Assembly: GCA_030386875.1 (NCBI GenBank)
Contig: CM059575.1
Span: 43,492,859-43,556,858, forward strand
Source: Morinoia aosen
Lineage: Eukaryota; Arthropoda; Malacostraca; Amphipoda; Talitridae
Length of the DNA stretch: 64,000 bases
Reading direction: 5' to 3'
This document shows positions 53,471 through 64,000 of the stretch, piece by piece. The notes under the pieces are model-generated. The model had not been told where the DNA came from and ran no database searches. It saw only the letters and a program-made list of their open reading frames with translations. A program made the position numbers and the translations under genes. Positions within the stretch are counted from its first letter, which is position 1, and the number at the start of each line of letters is the position of its first letter.

Positions 53471-54251
53471 CCCTTTCCTTCCCGACGGTAACTCCAGTTC
53501 CCAGAACTCCAGTGCTTCCAGTTTAGGGAAATTAACAAAATTTTAGGGTAATTCACCAAGTAGGGAAATAATTTGAAGTAAATGACAAAATTAGGGCGTT
53601 TAATAATATTCCTGCGCCTATGTTTTCAGACACTCCAGAAGTTTGAAACATGTAATTTGCTATTGATATCCACTCAATGTAAGCTTTGTGGTCTATGCAA
53701 TACATTTAATACGTTTTTTATTTAACCTGAGCAAGTTTTTCATATGTAGGCAACATGTATTTACAGATAATATTGAGCAAAAACAAAATTGATATTTTTT
53801 CTCAGATTTTTTGGCCGTATTTTTGGCATAGAAGCATACATTTTTTCTTCAGTTCAACACTTTGACCACGGAGTGGGACAGAAGTGAACGACTAGATGAA
53901 TTGTTCATGCACGCACTAGTGTAAATGTATAACATTTCAATACATTTGGTGACTTTTTTCTAAGGAATTTTATCATACCATGAAAATATTATTGAGCTCT
54001 TACATTTTATAGAGTTCTTAGAAAGGACGGAAACTTATCCTAGCAAATAAATTGATTTTACCAGTCTTTTTTCAAACCTAACCAAATCAACTTTACAGCA
54101 CGCGCAATCGTAGTCAACGTGTTAAAAAGGAAGTAAGCGCCTGCTTATGCAGAAAAAAACATGCTAGGGCAATTTGACTGACATTTCAGGGTAATGACTG
54201 AAATTACCTTAGAAAATTTTTCCCTTAATTAGAGTGCTGGAAAGGAAAGGG
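53471..54251. mobile_element. 781-bp piggyBac-like MITE
   Basis: TTAA at 53467-53470 and 54252-54255; inverted ends CCCTTTCCTT followed by a shared ccagcact-type motif (tccagtgcttcc / agtgctggaaagg). No open frame. The left TTAA is also the right boundary of the outer element. Confidence 0.85.
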
Positions 54252-54255
54252 TTAA

Positions 54256-55035
54256 ACAGTTAATTTTTTTTCAATCATTTGCTATTTGGTAGCACTCATA
54301 CTCATAACTTGTTTAATGATAATTAATAACATTAAGGACAGCCTTCTCCTTACGGAACTTTTTCCATAGTTTTGAACCTAAAGCAATGAAATTTGGCATA
54401 CACAGAGCAAATGCAATTTAGAATCTTTTTAGTTTGAGGGAAAAATGCAATTTTTTTTAAAGAAAACGACCTTTTGGGGGGGGCTTTTTCAAAATGCTTC
54501 TTCTCCAACAGATTTTCAGCTAGAGCGATGATTTTGGTATCACTGAATGCGGAAAGATGTGGACATTTAAAAAAGTTAAATGCTTTTCAAATTTTTCAAT
54601 TAAAATATAAATGAAATAATTTGCGAGAAAATTTTTTTCCAAAAATTTTGGATTTATGACATCACAACTTTTGAACTACAACTAATTTTGAAAAACCATT
54701 CAACTTTTTAGAAAGCCCTTGCTTTTTCGCATCCAATGATACCAAAATCATGACTGTAGCTCAAAAACTGTAGGAGAAGAAGCAATTTGAAACCCCAAAG
54801 TCCAAGGGATTCAGTATGGGCAATACCAAGATATATTAAGTCGTGAAAATAATTTTTTTCTAATTTTTGGTTCAGGTTAGACCCCTGAAATCATTATAGT
54901 TATACAGAGACATAGGAGATGACATAGCAATGTCAAGCCATGAAGAAAGTGCCATGGGGGAGGTGTAGCAAGAAAAAATACCCCTTCCCCCCCCCCCCCC
55001 CACCCCATTCTTCACAACCCCCGTAGCGGTCGAAC
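54256..55035. repeat. TTAA-family fragment and homopolymer runs
   Basis: attaaggacagccttctcc at 54332 is a family-type start, with a palindrome built on cgatgattttggtatcact (54514) and its complement near 54735. A C-run lies at 54985-55001. No gene recognised. Confidence 0.5.
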
Positions 55036-55389
55036 CAGGGTTGGCACATAAAAAAACCCACCCAAAAAAATCCACTAAATAGTGGGGTTTTTTGGGTTTT
55101 ATTAGTGCTATTTAAATTTTACTTGTTTTCAAGCTTATAGAATCAAAATGAGCTAAATATTTATATTTCCAAAAATTTGTCCAAGGCATTTGCATGACTA
55201 TGACAATAAATATTGAAAAAAAAAAACACCACTATAAAAATAAAAATAAGAAAAACCCCTAATCACAAAAAAAACTCGAGGGACGCATATTTCCATGACT
55301 TCCATTTCCAAAGTAAAAAACAAGAACTAAGAAACAAATACAGTTTGACTATTTGAGAGTATAGAGACTTCTGAGTTCTTCCTCCGTCT

Positions 55390-55870
55390 TCTAGACTAGA
55401 CTGCTACTGCAATACTACTGTGTTTCTCTTTCTACATCCACTGCCATTTCTTCGTTCACATCTACATCATGATCATTTGTGAGGTGGTAATATACCGAGA
55501 CCAATCTTGTGCGCGTTCCGATCCTAATCTTTTTCTCAATTTATTCCACACAATTTCAAATGATAAAAAAATTCTCTCAATGGATCCTGAACTTGCAGGG
55601 CAAGAAAGAACATAAACTTGCAGAAACCCTCTTCCAGTGTTTTTTCAGAAATCTGCATTTTCTGCTGTTTCATGTCTTGAATATCCCACCATCAACGAGG
55701 AGTCATTGTCTTAGTGATATCCTCATTGAACATGTGTTTTGGGAAGATGTTGGAGTCCTTCAATTTATACCATAAAGCGCACCGATGAACTCGGGATTGT
55801 ACTCAGCCAACCACTCTTCAATAACCTGTCTCCAGTGAGAGCTTTGCCTGAAATAAGTCTAACAATTATA
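55390..55870 (-). pseudogene. hAT transposase C-terminal remnant
   Basis: The minus-strand frames, broken by shifts, give FFLALQVQDPLREFF, WNKLRKRLGSERAQD and LVSVYYHLTNDHDVDVNEEM. These resemble the hAT dimerisation region (…SxERxFS…NKLRxRLxxE…LVxIYxxL). No intact frame. Assigned by motif order only. Confidence 0.6.
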
Positions 55871-56281
55871 ATCAGATGGGGTAAGACACGACCGCAGCCA
55901 TCATGGGGTAAGAAAGTAAAGAAACGACTGGCCTATGGTGAGCATTCAAGCTACACTGGAACAAATTTGACGATGGAATCAGAGCATTTATTTCTAACCC
56001 TTTTATTGTTTGTTACTATCCTGAACTGCAACAAGTGATTTTTTTGGCAAATTTTTAAAAAATTTTTGGCATGTCACTACATGTTGTAACATGTAACTGT
56101 GTGGTTGACTGACTTGGCTTGCACTGCTAAGCCCTCCAGCTCACACAATACACATGTTAAGTTGTTAACAGCATGACTGCTAAGTGATGTGCAGCTGTCT
56201 TGCTTCAAGTTGCTTGTGGTGGTTACTTATGATCTGCATGGTGCTTCCCTCTCACATGACTTGCGCCTGTCTGCTGCTTAA

Positions 56282-59111
56282 CCCATTAAAGCCGAGTGGC
56301 AGGAAATCCTGCCATCTAATAAAAAGTTAATTTGAAACTATAATTTTCAGAAAGTTAGTCAAGTTTTGGTTCAGTTGTGTTTTGGTTAGGTTCAGTTAGC
56401 TACATTCCAATTTTTACAAGTCTAGCGCTTGGCAACTGTCTTCAGCAGCAGTCTGAATAGAGCCGAGTGAGGTGCAGACCGGCTCAGCCTGCAATGGCGC
56501 AGAAACAATGGTGTGTATATAGATAACAGTGAACAAAATATTAGCTTGTTATAGCTCAAACTACTCTTGAATAGTGTTAGAATGTGCTTGTTATTGTATT
56601 TTTGAAATGTATGACACGAAATTTTAATTATAAAACAAATAAAGTGAAGTGGCAGGATATCTTGCCACTCGTCATCAAATACATGAATTCTGCCTATATA
56701 TGATGAAAATGTTTCTTATATCAATAATACTGAATATATAATTAAATGAAATGAATGAGTTGCTTATAAACATATATTCTACCCTCAACAGGCTCAACGA
56801 TAATCAAATCCTTGATCTTTTATTGAAAATTGAGGACAATGATAGTGACAGTGAAACAGGTGTCGTTATTAGTATTGTTTCTCCGCTTGAGGATCCTAAC
56901 GCAATGACGGATTGTGATTCTGACGACACGACACAGCCTTCATCATCTTCCCTGTCGAATTCTACTCACTAACGAGCTCACCACGGACAATGATAATGAG
57001 ACAGAAATAGAAAACGTCACAGAAAATGAAGTTGCCAATGCGCCAAAGACATCAAAAAGAACAAAATCATCACAATCATCACAAAAGAAATCTCTCCCTG
57101 CATGGAAAAAATTACGCAAAATAAATCTGCTGATAAAAATCCTGATTTTGAAAAGTGTTCTTCTAAAAACCTAGTGAGAACCAATCATGTTGAAGCCTGA
57201 ACAAATTTTGGACAGAATAATTTGTTGAAAAGATTTGTCATCAAAGTAAGGTTTGTGTCATGCAAAAGTCTCTTCCTTCAGAATGTATGACTTCTGAAAA
57301 CCAAGGGATATTTTTGGCAATCCTATTACTCTCAGAGTACAACAAACTTCCCTGCAGACCAATGAGGAGGGATACATTTGAACAAACAATGCGTATATTT
57401 CAATTTTTTGACAGCAAGGCAATCAATGATAATCGAATTTATAAAGTCCGGTCCATGTTTGAACACTTGAATAAAGTTTGCAAACTAGAGGAAATCCCAG
57501 AATATTCAAGTATAGATGAAGTGATGATCCCCCATTATGGTAAACATGGTGATAAGCACTATACCAAAGGAAAACCTATACGGTTTCGCTTCAAACTGTG
57601 GGCTGCCTTCTCAGCGGATGGCTCTCTACTGCATGTAGAGCCGTGTTGCGGCATTCACACCAGGATTCCTGGTGCAGGCTTTGGCCATGGCCCATATGTA
57701 GTATTGGAGATGGTTCATCAATTGAAATTATGGCCAGGGCAGCATGTGGTTTTTGGTAACCAGTTCACTAACATTCCTCTGCTGAAAGAACCATTGAAAA
57801 TGAAGATTGAGGCGACGAGGACTTTGAGAGAAGATGGGTAGCAAAAGGCCCCAGTAATGACGAAGGCCAACAATAAAGAAGCCTCGTGGCAATATGGAGG
57901 AAGCCTTCACTGGAAACGTATCTGTGGTGGTGAAGTGGAAGGATAATAAGCCCGTGAAGGTCGCTTCAGACATGTTCAAAAATCATCCACTTCAGGAGGC
58001 CTCCAAGTGGGACAAGGCTGGAAAGTAACACATAACTGTGGACATGCCTCATTCGATAAGCATTTATAACAAATTCCTGGGGGGTGTAGATCTTTTCGAT
58101 CAAGCGGTATTATCATACAGAAGAAGGATTCGATCCAAAAAATGATGGTTGCTTATTTTCACTTTTAGCGTCAATGCACAAACTGTTTGTTCATGGAGAC
58201 TTTACAAAGAGAAATAATACATCTCACTGCTTGAATTTACCCGTCATGTGTCAATCACCATAATGACAAAATCTGGTACCTAAAAGAAAAGGCCTGGTCC
58301 AAAGGAGCTGCCGAGAGGTCCGGCCTATCAAGCGTTCGGTTCAACGCAGCTCAGTTGGACAATGAAGGGGGAAAACCCAATGCTCGACGTTAGCAATGTT
58401 CCTCTAGAGCAACCTTTGTGTGTAATAGGTGTGACATCCCTCTTCACTCCGAATGCATGGAGCCCTTCCACACAAAATGAGTTGAAAAGAATGAAAATAT
58501 GTGATCTATTATATAGGAAAGCATCAACTACTTTTGTATATCCTAGGCACTTTTTATATTCAGAGCTTTAGTATAATTTATCTATACATTGAAATTATTA
58601 TAAATATATTCATATAAAGAAACTCATTATTATATAATTATATTGAAAGGTTATATTTGTCTAAATGCCAGCATTTTGTTGCATAGTTTTAGTCTCAAAT
58701 TTTATTTTTCACAAACGGGTGTGCTTCTATAGTTATTCTACCCTTGTGATAAAGGAACACATTTTCACCGAACGTATTTATTGTGTTATTTTATAAATTT
58801 GAATATTATTTTTTATCGAATATCTCTACCTAGAATTATATATACATGGGTAAATACATCATGCTCAATCCTTTTTGTTTTATTTTAATATACACACATA
58901 CATTTTGAAGTTATTTAAATGGAAATTTGGACTCCAATGAAATCCATGTATTTATAGATGAGTGGCAGGATATCCTGCCAGTCAAAAAATCATGGTTCCC
59001 ATTAAATTTTTTCCATTTTTATGGTTTGACATTATAAGAAGGGCCCTAACTAACAAATTCCTACAGAAAAATTATTAATATCTTGCCCCAATAATTTTCG
59101 TCCTTAATGGG
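56282..59111 (+). mobile_element. piggyBac element, 2830 bp, degenerate
   Basis: TTAA at 56278-56281 and 59112-59115; inverted ends CCCATTAA. Subterminal palindromes of the type agtggcaggatatcctgcca occur near 56294, 56648 and 58962. A broken transposase gene lies in between. Inserted into the hAT relic. Confidence 0.93.
56751..58571 (+). pseudogene. piggyBac transposase, inactivated
   Basis: An acidic N-terminal region (LLKIEDNDSDSETG, then TDNDNETEIENVTENE in another frame) is followed by the DDE core in 57260-57841: SIDEVMIPHYGKHGDKHYTK carries the first Asp, and VVFGNQFTNIPLL has Gly where the second catalytic Asp normally is. A TAG at 57839-57841 ends the frame. The third acidic block GGVDLFDQAV is at about 58080-58110. 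The zinc-binding C-terminus reads FVCNRCDIPLHSECMEPFH at about 58410-58470 in a different frame. Multiple frameshifts and stops; not functional. Confidence 0.92.
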
Positions 59112-59337
59112 TTAAACAACTTACTATGAATTGATGAGCATAGCAATTCTCTTTGGACATCTTATATCTTTGCAGACTGCAGAGCTATGTCTCTATGCAT
59201 ATGGTAATTGGTAAATGGTAATTGTGATGGACAAACTTAATTCATATATTGTTCATATAATGTAATAATTCATATAATAATGTAATATAATGTTGGAAAT
59301 AAAGTAATCAAATAACAATATTTACTCAATAAGTGTA

Positions 59338-59357
59338 TATATATATATATATATATA
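59338..59357. repeat. (TA)n microsatellite
   Basis: A run of about ten TA units within the hAT relic end. Confidence 0.9.
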
Positions 59358-59539
59358 AATCTGAAATAGGGGAAACGGGAATTGTGTGAATAACTCTTTT
59401 TAACCAAAAACAGGTATTACAAAAAAAAACAATAAAGCCCAAAAAAAACAATAAAACCTATAAAACCCAATTCAACCCAAAAAAAAACAGGTGGGTTGGG
59501 TTTTTATAAAAAACCCAGGGTTTTTTCCATCCCTGAAAA

Positions 59540-61270
59540 AAACCCGTGCAGTTTTAAAAAAAAAGATGTTTTTTACTAAAAACTCATGACTGAAAAATCA
59601 TTAATATGTTTATGAGACCAAAAAAAAATGTTTTACTAAAAAATCATGACTAAAAAAAAATATGAATATATGTATGAGACCTAAAAAACCCCATGCTGTT
59701 TTCTAAAAAACATGTTATTTTTACAAACAATCGGGTGTAAGAAAACCTGGATATGAATATATTTTATGTGACCAAAAAACCATGCTGTTGAATTATACGT
59801 GTTTTTCATAAAAAATCGTGTCTTAAAAACATGGATATTAATATATTTTATGTCACCAAAATAATCATTGTTTTTTTTTAAACATTTTTTCATTGAAAAG
59901 TTATTATTATTTGCTTTTTGATCATGATTTCTTTGTAAAAAAATATGGATATTAATTTATTTTATGTGACCAAAAAACCATGCTTTTTGAAAATAAGGTG
60001 TTCTACAAAAAATCATGACTAAAAAAACATGAGTGTTATTGAATTTTATCTGATCAAAAAAAAAACATTTTTAAAAACCATGTTTTTTCACAAAAAAGTC
60101 ATTAATATCCATATGTTTTAGTCGTGATTTTTTTGGAAAAGATAACATGATTTAAAAAACCAGCATGGTTTTTTTTGGCACATAGAATATATTAATATCC
60201 ACATTTTCCAGTCATGATTTTCCTGTAAAAAGATGTTTTTCAAAAAACAGCATGGTTGTTTATTGTCAAATAAAGTATAATAATATCCATGTTTTTAGTC
60301 ATGAGTTTTTTGTAACAAAAACATTCAAAAAACAGCATGAATTTTTTTGGTAACAAAAAATTTATTAATTTCCATTAGAACCATACTAGGTCTTAGAATA
60401 AAATATCTACGAAGAATCTATTCTCTCTATAAAGCCTTTCGAAGACCAGCTCCATCCTCAGTAAGTCATTCAGTAATATGTTTTTTAAAGGAACAAAGAA
60501 AATTCATTGTCCATCTTACCACATTTTACTGAATGACTTACTGAGGATGGAGCTGGTCTCCGAAAGGTTTTATCGAGTGAATAGATTCTTTGTTGATATG
60601 TTATTCTAAGACCTAGTACAGTTCTAATAAATATGATTTCAATATTAACAGCGTTCTTTGTTTATAAGTTTCTAAAGACAATTCGATTAAAGAAAAATAA
60701 CTTTCCTGACATTTACATCCGGGTTTTTTTAGTTATGATTTTTTTTAAATGTTTAAAAAATAATTTTTTCGTTCAATAAAATATAATAATAGCCATGTTG
60801 TCTTAGTCATGATTTTTCTGTAAAAAAGTTTTTAAAAAAACAGCATTGGATTTTTTAGGTCACATAAAATATATTAATATCTATGTTTTTTAGTCATAGC
60901 TTTTTATAAATAACATGTTATATTTTTAAAAAATGCATGGTTTTTTAGTCACATCTTTATCAATGACCATAAGTAAAGATATGTTATTATAACACACCAT
61001 TTCGGGAGTTGAAGGTCATTCACATGTATTGTAAAGTAAATGAAATATCAAAACATGAAACTGCAGCAAATGAAAAATTTCATAAAACCATAGAAAACCA
61101 TTAATTAAGAAGTATGCTATTTTATTTTGTAATCTGACATGAAAACAAATTATGTAATGTGGTTCTTTTTCTTGCTGAGTTATTTTCAGACATAATATTT
61201 AAAAAAAAAAAATCCACGTTTTTTTGGCCATGGTTTTTTTTGTAAAAAAAATGGCATGGTTTTTTTTTTA
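59540..61270. repeat. AT-rich satellite array in two orientations
   Basis: Degenerate units of roughly 80-100 bp are built from aaaaatcatgac, atggatattaatatatttta, tgtgaccaaaaaaccatgct and a poly-A/T spacer. Up to about 60050 they read in this orientation; after about 60090 they read as the reverse complement (ttttagtcatgattttt, agcatggttttttt). Confidence 0.75.
60374..60628. repeat. Long hairpin: 103-bp arms, 49-base loop
   Basis: Arms at 60374-60476 and 60526-60628 are near-perfect complements (for example ccagctccatcctcagtaag against cttactgaggatggagctgg), with roughly ten mismatches by eye. It lies inside the inverted half of the satellite. Either a foldback transposon or a source of long-hairpin small RNA. 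Confidence 0.9.
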
Positions 61271-61277
61271 GTCACAT

Positions 61278-61383
61278 CTCTACTTATGGATACACCTTGC
61301 TAAGCCCTATCGAATGGCATATAAACCATTTTTGTAGCTCTAAAATTGTGGAAGAAGATACATTTGAGAAACCATTTATCCAG
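61278..61383. repeat. Inverted partner of 51840-51945
   Basis: Reverse complement of the TTAA-family segment: caccttgctaagccctatcg and agctctaaaattgtggaag. Confidence 0.75.
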
Positions 61384-61403
61384 CAAAGACCGGGGGCGGA
61401 CCA

Positions 61404-61503
61404 ACACACACACACACAAACACACACACACACCCCATCATCCCAACGCTCACACTCTACACACACTCCCACACACACATACACACATATACACACCAAC
61501 ATA
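61404..61503. repeat. (CA)n-rich microsatellite
   Basis: Interrupted runs of acacac. The open frames through it on both strands are low-complexity artefacts. Confidence 0.9.
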
Positions 61504-62530
61504 TCGCGCACACTTTTAAAAATAACCACAATTATCCAACACAATCAGATACACCATCGTCTCAAATCACAGAGCGATACGTACAAAATATTCCTCTCTA
61601 CGCTCTATGTTAAACTTTCAAACACCAACATCAATTCATTTTCCGATACCATTAACATATTCCAAGTGTACAATTTACCTAACCATATATTTACAGATCA
61701 AAAATCATTTAACCGACCTCTTTTTATGAAAAACACATCCGCACCAAATCAATCATGTGGCAACGTCTTATATTATTAACCCAACCTAAACTATTCTAAC
61801 CCAACCTAGTCAAATCTAACCAAACAAAAGCTATTTAATCCCGACTGCATATGATTACCCAATTAATCTCATTTTATTGTTGAATTTTTGACCACTCCTA
61901 TTTTATTCCATCTAACTTAACATCCGACCTTTGTTTCTAATCAATTTACCCAACGGAATTTAACCTACCCTGCAAAAATTAAATACCTTCACCTAAATCA
62001 AAGCCTAAAATTAGCTAAATCCCTAATATGATGAGCGACGGCAGGTTGCTAATCAATATTCTAAACAGAGTCAAGAAGATAGTGAAATTTCAGTACAAAG
62101 TCGTAGTCTGAATTACCCTCCTGTAGAACCTGAATAATCCTCAAAATCTGATTGTCCATTTGGCCAGAATGCAGTAAACAATACCAAGACCCGAGTTCAA
62201 TTACATAAGCCTCATTCAAAATTATACTTAAACATGCGGGAAAAATAATTAAATTCTCTGAAAGCTATTTAAGATTTCACCGAACCCAGGAGTACGAAAA
62301 TTTGGCTTTCCATAACCCACAATAATTTCCACCTCTCATATCAGAATAGATTACTCACATTAAAAGGCGATACTAACCTTTCGTTCTGAAAATTCATTCG
62401 ACGAAACCTTCAACAGAAAACGCCAAATATTCACCAACTTCATGACATATCCAATTATCATCAATATTCTCGAAACAACCCCAAAATTCTAAAATATATT
62501 TGTTTCCAAGAATAAATGATGTGAATTAGC
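61504..62530. other. AT-rich region without recognised gene
   Basis: Sequence rich in taacccaacctaa-type words near 61780-61830; no coding signal seen. Confidence 0.4.
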
Positions 62531-62590
62531 TGTAAATCACCATACATCTGATGGCGTCTCTGTAAATCACCATTCATCAGATGGCGTCTC
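62531..62590. repeat. 30-bp tandem duplication
   Basis: tgtaaatcaccatacatctg plus atggcgtctc, repeated immediately with two substitutions. Confidence 0.92.
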
Positions 62591-62840
62591 AGTTATTCGT
62601 GCAGAGCCCCTTAAATAATCCAATCCCGCAACAATCAAAAACAAAACAGCAATCAATCATCAATAAAATAAAAATCATTACTAAATTAAACTACAATCGC
62701 AATCCGGATTAAAAACCAAAGATAATTCTCGTTTAATAGAAAAACATCGACACCTGTTCATCTCCTTACAGATAATAATTGGGGTACGCGCTGTCGCGCG
62801 TTAAATTCAGGGGTTGAGTAAATCGAGCTTAAGTTTTGGG

Positions 62841-62876
62841 GCCGCTCGACGAGCGCTACGCAACTCGCCGAGCGGC
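62841..62876. repeat. GC-rich hairpin
   Basis: Arms GCCGCTCG (62841-62848) and CGAGCGGC (62869-62876) in an otherwise AT-rich region. Confidence 0.6.
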
Positions 62877-63738
62877 ATAATTGTTACTCAGATATTAGTC
62901 AAACTCGCGGGACACTGCAATTACCTCGAATCACTTTCAAACTCTGAAAAATGCAATTTTTGTGTCCTTTTTACGCATTTTTTGCGTATTTACCCCGTAG
63001 AGTTTACTAAAAACCCCAAAAGTATCGGTCTGTATGGTAATCAAATTGGTAGTTGCAGCGATTCTCATTTTTTAGCGTATTTCCATTGAAAATTACATTT
63101 TAATATCCGTGGACTTTTATCGAATTTTTTCTAATTTTTTCAAATGCGTGGTCATTGCACAAGTCGAAATTTCCGATTTGGCCCCAAAAACGGTTCAAAA
63201 CAAGTTCCTATAACGAAATAACAGCCAAAACGTTTTTAAAAACTCATTTGTCCATATTTTGAAAAGTATTGAATAAAAAAAATTTTACCACCTTAATTCA
63301 CACCCTGCTTTGGATTCTGCTTCATTTGAGTCTAAAATGAAGTTTCTAGCTTATTTCTAAGTACCCTAAATCGTCAAATTAAACAAGTATGGAATTTTAG
63401 AAAATTACTCATTTTCCCCAAAATATCATTTGGACCGTTCTCAAAATGACAATATAGACACTACTCATTGATGTCTACGTTGTATCAAAATTTCGGACTT
63501 CTACCTTCGATGCAAAGAAAGATATGCCTAATTAAAATTTCACTCAATTGCTGACCTAGTTCACCGATGCATCATCATTGAAAATTAAAAAAATTCAATA
63601 TCTTTCACAATTCTCACTTTCTTAAGACGAAAGAAATGCTATCGCTTATGTACTCAATGATGCAAGTTTCATGCAAAATTCGGCACTGAACTGAGCGAAA
63701 TGAGTGATTTTTCGAATTTCGAAATAAATTCATGTTTT
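62877..63738. other. AT-rich region without recognised gene
   Basis: No convincing coding frame. The composition is similar to the preceding flank. Confidence 0.4.
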
Positions 63739-63829
63739 GGGATTTGAACCCGCAACTTGTCAATTTTCGTCCTGAAAAACATTACAAAATCCATCGTCTC
63801 ATCAAACACAATAGCTTGACCGATTTGCA
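63739..63829 (-). other. tRNA-like Pol III boxes, possible SINE head
   Basis: On the minus strand a B-box-like GGGTTCAAATCCC (63751-63739) follows an A-box-like tcggtcaagctattgtg (about 63825-63808). The spacing of about 65 bases is longer than in most tRNAs but fits tRNA-derived SINEs. No cloverleaf could be folded by eye. Confidence 0.3.
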
Positions 63830-64000
63830 GCGCCCAATGAACTCACCAACAGCATCTACGTTTGAATGAGTGAAATTCCCCATTTAAGAGAATAATTCCT
63901 CAAAATGAGGCATTTCATGAGCGGAAACAATTTTCATGTGTTACCACACCTAAATCCCAATTACTGACCGAAATAGAAGCCTGAACTAAGTCCGAGTGAG

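Larger units (their letters stand above)
55036..59535 (-). mobile_element. hAT-type relic split by a piggyBac element
   Basis: Diverged inverted ends CAGGGTTGGCA (55036) and its complement TCCATCCCTG (to 59535), each followed by AAAAAACCC-type subterminal repeats. No matching 8-bp flanks were found. The minus strand of 55390-55870 keeps hAT transposase C-terminal scraps. The middle is the piggyBac element 56282-59111. Confidence 0.65.

Noticed and set aside
59540..61270. CRISPR-like array
   Set aside because: Units are degenerate AT-rich satellite with no conserved repeat and unique spacer pattern, in eukaryotic DNA.
61297..61779. 160-codon plus-strand open frame
   Set aside because: Created by the CA microsatellite (His-Thr repeats); its start lies in a TTAA-family fragment.

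Overview
The window is AT-rich arthropod nuclear DNA, most likely from an insect. GT-AG introns of 0.6-5 kb, the arthropod-like AMP kinase sequence, and a mix of mariner, piggyBac, hAT, gypsy and LINE elements all point that way; the species cannot be told. The one complete host gene lies on the minus strand and is split into 13 coding exons between 34308 and 4289. Joining them by eye gives 1554 bp, with no stop and every splice phase consistent, for a 517-residue alpha catalytic subunit of AMP-activated protein kinase (AMPK).

Layout. 1-4.2 kb: downstream flank with one retroposon and a 54-bp tandem duplication. 4.3-34.3 kb: the AMPK alpha gene. Its introns hold 13 copies of one roughly 360-bp SINE-like retroposon, all in the same orientation. 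They also hold a hAT element next to the last splice acceptor, a rearranged DD34D mariner, a relic and an apparently intact DD41D mariner (the latter about 50 bp from a splice donor), and a 3.6-kb DNA element that split a SINE and later received a LINE and another SINE. 34.3-39.3 kb: the presumed 5' side of the gene and an array of TTAA-bounded non-coding repeats. 39.4-39.8 kb: a GC-richer open segment that may be a terminal coding exon on the plus strand, followed by AT-rich UTR-like sequence. 41.6-54.3 kb: a nest in which a 9.5-kb gypsy-type LTR retrotransposon sits inside one TTAA-bounded element, which sits inside another. A 221-bp piggyBac MITE lies inside the gypsy element, and a 781-bp piggyBac-like MITE lies in the outer boundary TTAA. 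55.0-59.5 kb: a hAT relic split by a degenerate piggyBac element. 59.5-61.3 kb: an AT-rich satellite with a 103-bp-arm hairpin. 61.3-64 kb: CA-rich repeats and AT-rich sequence with no recognisable gene.

The most unusual object is the gypsy-type element. Between RNase H and integrase its pol region carries an OTU-like (cysteine protease fold) segment and a second aspartic-protease-like segment, in addition to the usual protease before the reverse transcriptase. The copy is dead, with frameshifts, stops and altered catalytic residues in protease and RT, but its LTRs are nearly identical. Second in interest is the TTAA-bounded non-coding repeat family, which builds tandem and nested arrays. All readings were made by eye; splice junctions and repeat ends should be good to a base or two, and element divergences are only estimates.
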